Assembly: GCA_964488685.1 (NCBI GenBank)
Contig: CAZAVY010000027.1
Span: 1 to 34,163, forward strand
DNA length: 34,163 nucleotides
Reading direction: 5' to 3'
Origin: GCA-001735895 sp964488685
GTDB lineage: Bacteria > Pseudomonadota > Gammaproteobacteria > GCA-001735895
The position numbers and the translations under genes are program-made. Under the pieces are notes generated by a model. The model made no database searches. It was not told the origin of the DNA and worked only from the letters and a program-made list of their open reading frames with translations. This document shows, in pieces, positions 7,823-15,534 of the stretch; within the stretch, counting starts at the first letter, position 1; each line of letters begins with the position of its first letter.

Positions 7823-8446
7823 CTACGAAACTACCCCGGTGCCACTTAAACCACAATAGCCCGACGGATTTTTTTCCAGGTATTGCTGGTGGTAGCCCTC
7901 GGCATAGAAAAACGGGCCTGCTTCCCGGACCTCCGTTGTAATATGAGTATAGCCTGCCTCTGATAATTTTCGCTGGTATTCTTGCAAGCTTTTTTCGGCC
8001 GACTGACCCTGGATATCGCCGTTATAGTAAATGCCCGAGCGATACTGGGTTCCCAGATCATTACCCTGGCGCATTCCCTGGGTAGGATCATGCGATTCCC
8101 AGAATATTTTTAACAAAATCCCCAGGTCGACCTGCCCCGAATGATAAACCACAAGCACGACTTCGTTGTGCCCGGTCATACCGCTACAGACTTCCTGGTA
8201 ACTTGGATTTGGGGTATGACCGGCTGCGTATCCTACCGCGGTGGTATGGATTCCGGGCAGGTTCCAGAACTTACGCTCGGCACCCCAGAAACAACCCAGC
8301 CCAAACACTATTTTTTCGCAATCTTGTGGAAAAGGTTCCACCATCGAGGTCCCTAAAACAGCGTGTATCGGATCGAACTGAACCGCTTCATCGCGACCGG
8401 GTAAGGCCTGTGCTGAGGTCGGTATTTCGGTAGGTCTGGCAAACAT
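7823..8446 (-). CDS. msrA: Peptide methionine (S)-S-oxide reductase MsrA
   Basis: A 207-residue MsrA that reduces the S epimer of methionine sulfoxide in proteins. The catalytic motif GCFWG places the nucleophile at Cys52. YREVCSG-like (YQEVCSGMTGHNE), HDPTQGMRQGNDLGTQYRS and the C-terminal GYCG match the E. coli-type long form. The GYCG cysteine can resolve the disulfide, but the second resolving cysteine of the E. coli enzyme is replaced (the protein ends GTGVVS). The ATG at 8446 was chosen because a good ribosome-binding site AGGAGAT stands six bases before it and homologues begin here; an upstream in-frame ATG at 8509 adds 21 residues that do not look like MsrA. It is last in the tmcA-led run and fits oxidative stress repair together with xthA. 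Confidence 0.95.
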   Translation of the reverse strand: MFARPTEIPTSAQALPGRDEAVQFDPIHAVLGTSMVEPFPQDCEKIVFGLGCFWGAERKFWNLPGIHTTAVGYAAGHTPNPSYQEVCSGMTGHNEVVLVVYHSGQVDLGILLKIFWESHDPTQGMRQGNDLGTQYRSGIYYNGDIQGQSAEKSLQEYQRKLSEAGYTHITTEVREAGPFFYAEGYHQQYLEKNPSGYCGLSGTGVVS

Positions 8447-8519
8447 GACTATCTCCTGTGCCGGCAGTGTGTCGAATTCAGGATGTTTCCGACACGGGGT
8501 TGGTTTCATTTAGCTGCAT

Positions 8520-9344
8520 TCAACTACCGGTCACGAGGTTTAATTCGATCCAGGCAGGTGCGTGATCGGATGGTTTTTCCATGCCGCGTATATCGTAATC
8601 TATCCCTGCATCGACCACCCGGGATCTCAGTAGTTCCGATACCATCAGGTGATCGATACGCAATCCACGTTTTGGCTCGCGGTCGAAGCCTCGGCTCCGA
8701 TAGTCGAACCAGCTGAAACGGTTATCTTCACCGGCATGGCAAAGCCGAAATCCATCATGCAACCCAAGGGCTTCGAGGGTTTGAAACCACTTGCGCTCCT
8801 CCGGTAAAAAACTGGTTTTACCTGACTGAAGCCAGCGACGGGCATTGTCCGCCCCGATACCGATATCCAGATCCCGGGGTGCGATATTATAATCACCCAT
8901 GACAATCAATTTGGATTGGGTCAGGTCATAGACACCGAGGAATTGAATCAAGTCCGAGTAAAAGCGCTGCTTTGCGGGAAATTTGATCGCATGGTCACGA
9001 TTTTCACCCTGGGGGAAGTAACCGTTGAATACCAGCACCGCATCCCCGCCAGGATTGAATTCACCCCCGATAAAGCGTTTTTGTGCATCGTTGTCGGCGG
9101 CGGGAAAACCATAGCTTGGATTGCTACAGGCCTGACGAGACAACAACGCAACCCCGTAGTGGGTTTTCTGTCCCATGTAGATGACCTGGTAGCCCATCTC
9201 GGTGACTGCTTGCCGCGGGAACTCGTGATCCTGCACCTTGGTTTCCTGCAAGCCGATGAATTCCGGCGCATGCTTGTCGATCACAGCCTGCAGCTGGTGC
9301 AGACGCTGGCGTATGCTGTTAACGTTAAACGAGACTAGCTTCAT
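8520..9344 (-). CDS. xthA: Exodeoxyribonuclease III
   Basis: A 274-residue exonuclease III/AP endonuclease that cuts DNA 5' to abasic sites and degrades 3' ends during base excision repair. Catalytic residues are all visible: Asn7 (FNVNSIR), Glu34 (GLQETK), Asp151 and Asn153 (GDYNIAP), and Asp260-His261 (SDHAP). Length fits the E. coli enzyme (268). Its start overlaps the end of the yihY-type gene by 20 bases, which indicates coupled translation. It is followed 73 bp later by msrA. Confidence 0.95.
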   Translation of the reverse strand: MKLVSFNVNSIRQRLHQLQAVIDKHAPEFIGLQETKVQDHEFPRQAVTEMGYQVIYMGQKTHYGVALLSRQACSNPSYGFPAADNDAQKRFIGGEFNPGGDAVLVFNGYFPQGENRDHAIKFPAKQRFYSDLIQFLGVYDLTQSKLIVMGDYNIAPRDLDIGIGADNARRWLQSGKTSFLPEERKWFQTLEALGLHDGFRLCHAGEDNRFSWFDYRSRGFDREPKRGLRIDHLMVSELLRSRVVDAGIDYDIRGMEKPSDHAPAWIELNLVTGS

Positions 9345-10659
9345 TTTTTACTTCCTCAACCTGTTGCATTATTTCGACCAACGACTCTTCGCCAAGATGC
9401 GATTCCAGCCGTTGTTCGAGCCCTTGCAATAGTTTCGAGACCTCTACATCACAACGAAAACTGTCGGTCCGATGATCGCTCCCGGCAGCGCGCGCGCTGC
9501 GCAGAATATCTATCAGTTTTATTCGCTGTAAGGAGGTAGCGGGTAAATACTGCGGCGGATCGTGATCGGATTGCTGAATCAAACCATCGCACTGTAGCGC
9601 ATCCAGCATTCGTTTCAATACGTCAATCGGTACCTGTTGGTAAGCGGCAAGATTTTCGAGACTGGGATCCAGCTCAGTCTGCCGATCATAGGCGCGTGCG
9701 ATACTTACCATCACCTGCAGTGTCAACTGATCCCGCAGGCGCCCATTCAGATGGGTGTTCGACTGTTGCCATCTCAGTTGTTCGGGGTGCTGGTGATAAA
9801 ACGATATGCTTGCCCCGATCAACAATATAATCCAGGCCAGGTAAATCCAGATCATGAACACCAACAATATTGCAAAACTTGAATAAATTGCGGTGTAACT
9901 GGCCGAACCACTGATAAACGAGGTGAACAATATGCCAGCGGTTTCCCACAGGACACCCGCGATCAGGGCGCCATAGAATGCAGATCGGAACCGTACCCTG
10001 GTATTGGGGACCAGCATGTAAACGAAGGTAAACGCCGCAATTATCAACAGGTAGGGTAAGAGCTTGCTAATAAAATGTAGTAAATCGTTCATATAAGGCA
10101 AGGCGTTCAGGACCTCGACAATATGATTACTACTCAGAGAGGCGGTGATGCCGACAGCCGAAAAAACCAGTACCGGTCCCACCATAATGACACTCAAATA
10201 ATCACTGAAGCGTTGCATCAGACTACGGTTGCCCTGCAATCGCCAGGTATGGTTTAACGCGGACTCGATTTTTTGAATCAGGGAAATTGACGTATAGATC
10301 AGCAAACCCAGACCCAGCGCACCGAGCACCCCGATTTTCATATTGTCGACGAAACCGACGATATGAGCGCTGATTTCAACACTCTGCTCTCCCAGGGGCG
10401 CCAGCAGGCGTGCCAGTGCCGGTTCTAGTTGATCATGCACCCCGAACCCTTTCAATACCGATATACTCACGGCAAGTAAAGGCACCATGGATAACAAAGT
10501 GGTGTAAACCAGACTCATCGCACGCAGGGTAATCATGCCTTCCATCAGATCGCGTCCAACCATGGAGGCGATTTGCAGAAAATGCCGCCATGGCGAAGGC
10601 GCGGCTTCGAGGTCACAAGCGTTATGATCCCAGATATATTTATTTAGTCGCTCAAGCAT
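9325..10659 (-). CDS. YihY/BrkB family membrane protein with C-terminal helix-turn-helix-like domain
   Basis: A 444-residue inner-membrane protein of the YihY (formerly ribonuclease BN-like) family. About six hydrophobic segments lie in residues 45-320, with the family stretch RAMSLVYTTLLSMVPLLAVS near the start of the membrane part and YTAIYSSFAILLVFMIWIYLAWIILLIGA near its end. The last about 120 residues are soluble and look like a winged-helix-type domain, a layout known in many gammaproteobacterial members. The function of the family is not settled; the old ribonuclease BN assignment was withdrawn. The ATG at 10659 lies 7 bp after the stop of the DUF924 gene; an upstream extension would run through that gene. 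Confidence 0.88.
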   Translation of the reverse strand: MLERLNKYIWDHNACDLEAAPSPWRHFLQIASMVGRDLMEGMITLRAMSLVYTTLLSMVPLLAVSISVLKGFGVHDQLEPALARLLAPLGEQSVEISAHIVGFVDNMKIGVLGALGLGLLIYTSISLIQKIESALNHTWRLQGNRSLMQRFSDYLSVIMVGPVLVFSAVGITASLSSNHIVEVLNALPYMNDLLHFISKLLPYLLIIAAFTFVYMLVPNTRVRFRSAFYGALIAGVLWETAGILFTSFISGSASYTAIYSSFAILLVFMIWIYLAWIILLIGASISFYHQHPEQLRWQQSNTHLNGRLRDQLTLQVMVSIARAYDRQTELDPSLENLAAYQQVPIDVLKRMLDALQCDGLIQQSDHDPPQYLPATSLQRIKLIDILRSARAAGSDHRTDSFRCDVEVSKLLQGLEQRLESHLGEESLVEIMQQVEEVKNEASLV

Positions 10660-10666
10660 CGGTACT

Positions 10667-11206
10667 TCAGCCGGTAAAGGCTTCCCTGGAATCCAGGTAC
10701 TCGACTTCGGCGCCGGTACTGGCCCGCTCCAAAGCCGCGTTACGGTGTGGAAAGCGTCCGTACTTATCGATGATCGCATAATGATGACGGGCAAAGCGCA
10801 GGTTAGATTCCAGCCCGGGTTGATCGAATAGTTTCAATGCCGTTTTCTGGTCGCCAAGATCTTCACTGTGCATGAATGGCATATACAAAAAAGCCCGCTG
10901 ATCAACTAGTAACTGCTTATCCAGCCCGGCTTCGATAGCGGCCGCGGCTACCGCTGTCGATTGCCGTTCACCGTGAAAGCTCTGCGCAGTTCCTCGATAC
11001 ATGTTGAGCGGAAATTGATCAAGAACAATAACCAGCGCCAGGCAGCCCTCGGCAGTTTTGATCCAGTGATCGAGTTCACCGCGACAGGCCTGTTGCACCA
11101 GCCCCTGAAAACGCTCGCTTATCAAGCGATCAAAATCCGGCGTAGAATTGAACCAGAGCTTCCGGGTTTCAGCTGAAAACCAGAAATCGATTATTTCCTG
11201 TGGCAT
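10667..11206 (-). CDS. DUF924 family protein
   Basis: A 179-residue DUF924 protein, recognised by IIDFWFS near the N-terminus, ALVIVLDQFPLNMYRGTAQSF-type sequence, YMPFMHSED and GRFPHRN. The family adopts a TPR-like helical fold; its biochemical role is unknown. I chose the ATG at 11206 because GAGGA stands four bases before it; an in-frame ATG at 11230 would almost touch the tmcA stop. It lies between tmcA (25 bp) and the yihY-type gene (7 bp) in one transcription direction, so it is very likely in the same operon. Confidence 0.88.
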   Translation of the reverse strand: MPQEIIDFWFSAETRKLWFNSTPDFDRLISERFQGLVQQACRGELDHWIKTAEGCLALVIVLDQFPLNMYRGTAQSFHGERQSTAVAAAAIEAGLDKQLLVDQRAFLYMPFMHSEDLGDQKTALKLFDQPGLESNLRFARHHYAIIDKYGRFPHRNAALERASTGAEVEYLDSREAFTG

Positions 11207-11231
11207 AGGGTCCTCGTTAACGTGATTCATG

Positions 11232-13280
11232 TTAGCAGGCTTTCAGCAGCTCATCGACCTGGCTGCGCAGGCGCTGTTGCAGCTGTTTACGACCTTCCGA
11301 TCCCGACTCTCGTTCGAGCATTTCCCAGCTGCGATTCTGAACTGCCTTCTCGACCAGCAGATTGTCAGAATCCTGCGTGGATAGTGCAATACACTGCATA
11401 ACGAATTTCTGCAAGCTGGCAAAGCATAGTTCAAACCCCTTGTTGCCATAGGCGAAAGCCTCGATTTCCTGCTGCTCAAGCGGGTCGATTGAGGCATTAT
11501 AATCGGCATAACGCAACAACGCCGTAACCTCTGCGGAATCCATGATCTGCAGAAACTGGGTCATCCATGTCGGCAACTGCTGCTGGATTCGTTGTTGCAA
11601 TAGTTTTACTTCAGTATCCAGTTGCTTACCGATCGGTTTCAGCACCGCGATTGACTGGCTGCCGGTAGATTTACCCGGCGCATAGCTTATATGTACCAGC
11701 TCGAATCGCGCCTGTTGCCAGAATTTAGCCGTATCCGCATCGAGCGCAAAACAGGCGCCGAGATAATCGAGTGAATTATCGCGTCCATAACACAGGGCCT
11801 GCTCGATCAATCGACTGCCGAGGCCCCGGCGACGCTGCGGCTCGGCCACCGCGATTCGCTGAATTCGTATGCCCCGATATTTTGCGAAGTTTTTCAGGCC
11901 CGCCTGCGCCGTCAACATCTGCGCCAGTAAATGTCCCCTCGGTCGGCGTCGCCCCATAAAAACCTCGGCGCACAGTTCATCGTCGAAACCTCCTTCGAGA
12001 TTTAACATCGCCGCGCCGACAACAATCTCCCGGCAACGAGCAACGATTAAAACCAGATCCGGATTTTCCATCAACATGCGTAAATCTGAAGGTCGGGTGC
12101 GATAGTGCGCCGAATTCAACAATGCGTATACCTGCAATAACAACGCGCGGTTTTCCGGGGCGCCGGGGTCCTGCATCAACTGGATTTCGCAACAGGCCAG
12201 GTCTGTCGTTTTCGAAGACCCGGTCGCTACTCCGCTGTCCAGCATTAAAGTACGATTTAGCCAGGCTTCCAGTCGATCCCCCCGGCACCAGCGCACCGGC
12301 AGTTCGAGGTCAAGTCTTAACAGTTTCAGCGGCTCCATCGACGCCACAAAACGCAGCATGAAACCCCGCCCGGTACCTTCGTAACCGCCACTGGTAGTGG
12401 CCATCACCAGGCGTGAATACACGCGGCACAACTGGCGTAACATCGACAGCGGTATCATTGCCGCTTCGTCGATGATCACCAGATCCGCTGGCGGGCAGAT
12501 TCGTAACAGGCGGTCAGGCGCGAAAAACTCGGTATCCGCAACCTGGTGTAATAGCGGCGCAGCAGTTTGTCGCGAGCTAGCGGTTACTATGATCCGCAGG
12601 CTTGCCTGCAAACGACTTGCCAATAGTCCCAGGCAGGTACTCTTACCCCGTCCGCGGTCTGCATTTAACAGTGCTACCCCGGTTTGCCCGCTGCTCACCC
12701 ATTGCTCGATTCGTTGCAGACAATGCGTTTGCTCCCGAGTCTGTCCATTTTCGATTAGCGTAGGCTGCAACAGCGGCAACTCCGGCAGCGTCGCTAATAC
12801 CCCCGACCCCGAATTCGGAGTCAGCAGGATTCCAGTATCGCTATCTCGCTCCAGCGCAGAGAAAAAATATTCGGCAAAGCGTGGCCGAGAAGACCGGGTT
12901 TGACCCTGCCGGTACGCATAGTGGTCCGGCTTCAGATCCCGGTCATCGAATATCGGTGACAAGATCAGCAATACACCGCCCGCCTTTACCAGGCCCGCAG
13001 CGATGCACAATACATCCGGGTTGAATCCATCGAAGAGATCCATCGCCACCAGCCTGGCTTCGCCACCGAGGCATGAATCAGCCTGGTTGAATGGAACCGC
13101 GGTGTCGACAGTATTTCGATTCGAAATTACCTGCATCGACCCGTCCAGTTCGATAAGATCTTCAAGCTGCTTGTCGCACCAGGACTTCGAACCTTGCAAC
13201 AGCACCAGCTGGCGTTGCTGGTTACGTTGCAATTGTTCGAGCAAGGAGTTCATCCAGTTATTGATATCGATTGCCCGCAT
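11232..13280 (-). CDS. tmcA: tRNA(Met) cytidine acetyltransferase TmcA
   Basis: A 682-residue enzyme that forms N4-acetylcytidine at the wobble base of elongator tRNA-Met, using acetyl-CoA and ATP. An N-terminal DUF1726-like region is followed by the helicase-like module with Walker A DRGRGKST (about 208-215) and Walker B IIDEAAMIP (269-277). A GNAT acetyltransferase domain then carries the acetyl-CoA loop RRRGLGSRL, and the tRNA-binding tail follows. Length agrees with E. coli TmcA (671). The first ATG lies 49 bp from the divergent DUF1244 gene; no strong ribosome-binding site is seen, and an ATG at 13253 is possible. It heads the run tmcA-DUF924-yihY-xthA-msrA. Confidence 0.95.
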   Translation of the reverse strand: MRAIDINNWMNSLLEQLQRNQQRQLVLLQGSKSWCDKQLEDLIELDGSMQVISNRNTVDTAVPFNQADSCLGGEARLVAMDLFDGFNPDVLCIAAGLVKAGGVLLILSPIFDDRDLKPDHYAYRQGQTRSSRPRFAEYFFSALERDSDTGILLTPNSGSGVLATLPELPLLQPTLIENGQTREQTHCLQRIEQWVSSGQTGVALLNADRGRGKSTCLGLLASRLQASLRIIVTASSRQTAAPLLHQVADTEFFAPDRLLRICPPADLVIIDEAAMIPLSMLRQLCRVYSRLVMATTSGGYEGTGRGFMLRFVASMEPLKLLRLDLELPVRWCRGDRLEAWLNRTLMLDSGVATGSSKTTDLACCEIQLMQDPGAPENRALLLQVYALLNSAHYRTRPSDLRMLMENPDLVLIVARCREIVVGAAMLNLEGGFDDELCAEVFMGRRRPRGHLLAQMLTAQAGLKNFAKYRGIRIQRIAVAEPQRRRGLGSRLIEQALCYGRDNSLDYLGACFALDADTAKFWQQARFELVHISYAPGKSTGSQSIAVLKPIGKQLDTEVKLLQQRIQQQLPTWMTQFLQIMDSAEVTALLRYADYNASIDPLEQQEIEAFAYGNKGFELCFASLQKFVMQCIALSTQDSDNLLVEKAVQNRSWEMLERESGSEGRKQLQQRLRSQVDELLKAC

Positions 13281-13329
13281 GGAATAAATTTGTTAAAAAC
13301 AGCAGATCATTATAGGTGAGTAGCAAGCC

Positions 13330-13644
13330 ATGACAAAAGATCAGCAAACCGAAATTGAAGCGGCCGCATTTCGTTCGCTGGTAGCCCATCTGCAACAACG
13401 CAGCGATGTGCAGAATATCGATCTGATGAACCTCGCTGGATTTTGTCGCAACTGCCTGTCGAAATGGTATTCCGCCGAAGCAAAAAAGCGGGAACAGGAT
13501 TTTGACTACGCCGAAGCCCAGCAATACGTGTACGGCATGGCTATCGAGGACTGGAAGCGCAAATTCCAGACCCGCGCCAGTGACGAACAGATGCAACGCT
13601 TCGAAGAGACCGCACCGATGCACGCAAAAATCAGCGGTTACTGA
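13330..13644 (+). CDS. DUF1244 family protein
   Basis: A 104-residue small protein of the DUF1244 family, identified by LMNLAGFCRNCLSKWY and the following YGMAIEDWK. The two cysteines of FCRNC are conserved in the family and could bind a metal or react as a thiol pair. Function is unknown. An AGGTGA element lies ten bases before the ATG. It is divergent from tmcA and convergent with fadD, so it is probably a single-gene transcript. Confidence 0.87.
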   Translation: MTKDQQTEIEAAAFRSLVAHLQQRSDVQNIDLMNLAGFCRNCLSKWYSAEAKKREQDFDYAEAQQYVYGMAIEDWKRKFQTRASDEQMQRFEETAPMHAKISGY

Positions 13645-13723
13645 GGTTTAAGGTCACCCTAAGAACAGGTTCGGAACCGAGATTGGTATACTAATGCCAC
13701 ACCACTCCTCGGCTTTGTTCAGG

Positions 13724-13764
13724 CGCAGATTAAAGTTTTTTAAAAACAATTAATAATATCTGCG
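13724..13764. terminator. AT-rich inverted repeat between convergent DUF1244 gene and fadD
   Basis: CGCAGAT (13724-13730) pairs perfectly with ATCTGCG (13758-13764); the 27 bases between are AT-rich with T and A runs on both strands and partly extend the stem. It stands between the 3' ends of two convergent genes, so a bidirectional terminator is plausible, but the long loop makes this weak. Confidence 0.3.
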
Positions 13765-13824
13765 ACACCTGATTAGATCCTTTCATTACTGGATTTGAAT
13801 TGGAGCCTTCGAGATACAGACGGG

Positions 13825-15489
13825 TTAAACCGGTTTTCTGAGTTCTCGACGCAGGATCTTGCCAACGTTGGTTTTTGGCAATTCGTCTCTGAATTCAATT
13901 ATTTTTGGCAGCTTGTACCCGGTCAGATTCTCTTTGCAATGCGCAAGCACCGAAGCTTCATCGAGAGCAGGGTCTTTTTTGACGATAACCGCTTTCACAA
14001 CCTCGCCACATTTTTCATCGGGCTCACCGATCACACCGACTTCAAGTACTCCCTCATGGCTCGCGATGATGGTTTCGATTTCGTTTGGATACACATTGAA
14101 GCCCGAAACCAGAATCATATCCTTGAGGCGATCGACAATACGAAAGAAACCCTGCTCATCCATCAGCGCCACATCGCCGGTTTTCAACCAGCCATCGCTG
14201 GACAATACCTTGGCGGTTTCATCGGGTCGTTGCCAATAGCCTTTCATGACCTGCGGACCGCGCACACATAGTTCGCCGGTTTCACCCTGCGCTAACAGAT
14301 TACCGTTTTCATCCTGTACCGAAACTTCGGTTGATGGTACCGGCAAGCCGATACTGCCGTTGTACTCCTTCTGGGTTAACGGGTTGATACAGACTGCCGG
14401 GGAGGTTTCGGTCAAACCATATGCCTCGAGTATCGGCACACCCGTCAATTTCTTCCAGCGTTCGGCGACCGGCTGTTGCACCGCCATACCGCCGCCCAGA
14501 GATAATTTTAAAGCGGAAAAATCGATCTGCTCGAAACCGGGCGTATTCATCAATCCATTGAACAGGGTATTGACTCCCGTTATCGCGGTAAATCTGAGTC
14601 TCTGCAATTCCTTGACGAAACCAGGCATGTCACGCGGATTGGTAATCAGGTAGTTCAGAGACCCACATTTCATGAACACCAGGCAATTAGCCGTCAGCGA
14701 AAATATATGATAAAGCGGCAACGCCGTGACTATGACTTCCTGCCCATCTTCGACTAACTGTTCGAGCCAGGCGGAAGCTTGCTGCATGTTGGCCACCATA
14801 TTGCCATGAGTCAGCATAGCCCCCTTGGCCACGCCGGTGGTACCGCCGGTGTACTGCAGGAACGCCAGGTCGTCGTGGTTGCAGGTAACTTTTTGGTGGC
14901 GCTTGTTTGCACCCATCTGCAGCGCCTGTTTAAAACTCGTTCGGGAGGATAATGAAAACTTCGGCACCATCTTTTTCAGGTACTTGACGACCAGGTTGAC
15001 AATCAAAGATTTGGGGAAATTCAACATATCGCCAAGTTGGGTCGTAATCACATGTTGAATCGGGGAATCTGCGATGACTGCTTCAAGCGTGTAACAAAAG
15101 TTCTCCATGACAATAATTGCCTTGGCACCCGAGTCCACCAGTTGGTGCTTCAGCTCCCGGGGTGTATACAGGGGATTGGTATTGACGACGGTAAAACCGG
15201 CGCGCAGGATTGCAAATATGGAAATCGGGTTTTGTAACACGTTAGGCATCATGACCGCGACCCGGTCTCCTTTGCTCATCCCCGGCAGGCTTTGTAAATA
15301 GCTCGCCAGTTGATCGGTATAACGATCCATGTCGTCGTAGCTGCACGTCGTTCCCAGGTTACAAAAACAGGGACTCGCACCAAAGCGTTCGATCGCCTGT
15401 TCGAACACGTCAGTGATCGACTGATAAGCGTCAAGATCAATCTCCTCCGGGACCCCGGGAGGATAACTATTTAACCAGACCTTCTCCAT
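13825..15489 (-). CDS. fadD: Long-chain fatty acid-CoA ligase FadD
   Basis: A 554-residue AMP-forming acyl-CoA synthetase that activates fatty acids at the inner membrane for beta-oxidation. The P-loop YTGGTTGVAKGAMLTH (starting near 212), EAYGLTETSP, the adenine-binding GWLKTGD and the C-terminal catalytic lysine in PKTNVGKILRR are all present. Length matches E. coli FadD (561). The ATG at 15489 has GGGGAG seven bases upstream; an in-frame TTG at 15504 would include that ribosome-binding site and is rejected. It follows fadE on the same strand by 45 bp, so the pair forms a beta-oxidation unit. Confidence 0.94.
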   Translation of the reverse strand: MEKVWLNSYPPGVPEEIDLDAYQSITDVFEQAIERFGASPCFCNLGTTCSYDDMDRYTDQLASYLQSLPGMSKGDRVAVMMPNVLQNPISIFAILRAGFTVVNTNPLYTPRELKHQLVDSGAKAIIVMENFCYTLEAVIADSPIQHVITTQLGDMLNFPKSLIVNLVVKYLKKMVPKFSLSSRTSFKQALQMGANKRHQKVTCNHDDLAFLQYTGGTTGVAKGAMLTHGNMVANMQQASAWLEQLVEDGQEVIVTALPLYHIFSLTANCLVFMKCGSLNYLITNPRDMPGFVKELQRLRFTAITGVNTLFNGLMNTPGFEQIDFSALKLSLGGGMAVQQPVAERWKKLTGVPILEAYGLTETSPAVCINPLTQKEYNGSIGLPVPSTEVSVQDENGNLLAQGETGELCVRGPQVMKGYWQRPDETAKVLSSDGWLKTGDVALMDEQGFFRIVDRLKDMILVSGFNVYPNEIETIIASHEGVLEVGVIGEPDEKCGEVVKAVIVKKDPALDEASVLAHCKENLTGYKLPKIIEFRDELPKTNVGKILRRELRKPV

Positions 15490-15534
15490 TTTTTCACTCC
15501 CCAACCTGTAAAATTAATGGTGCTTGTGCCGATT

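Noticed and set aside
10660..10794. N-terminal extension of the YihY-type protein
   Set aside because: It lies within the DUF924 coding sequence; the family-like start is the ATG at 10659.
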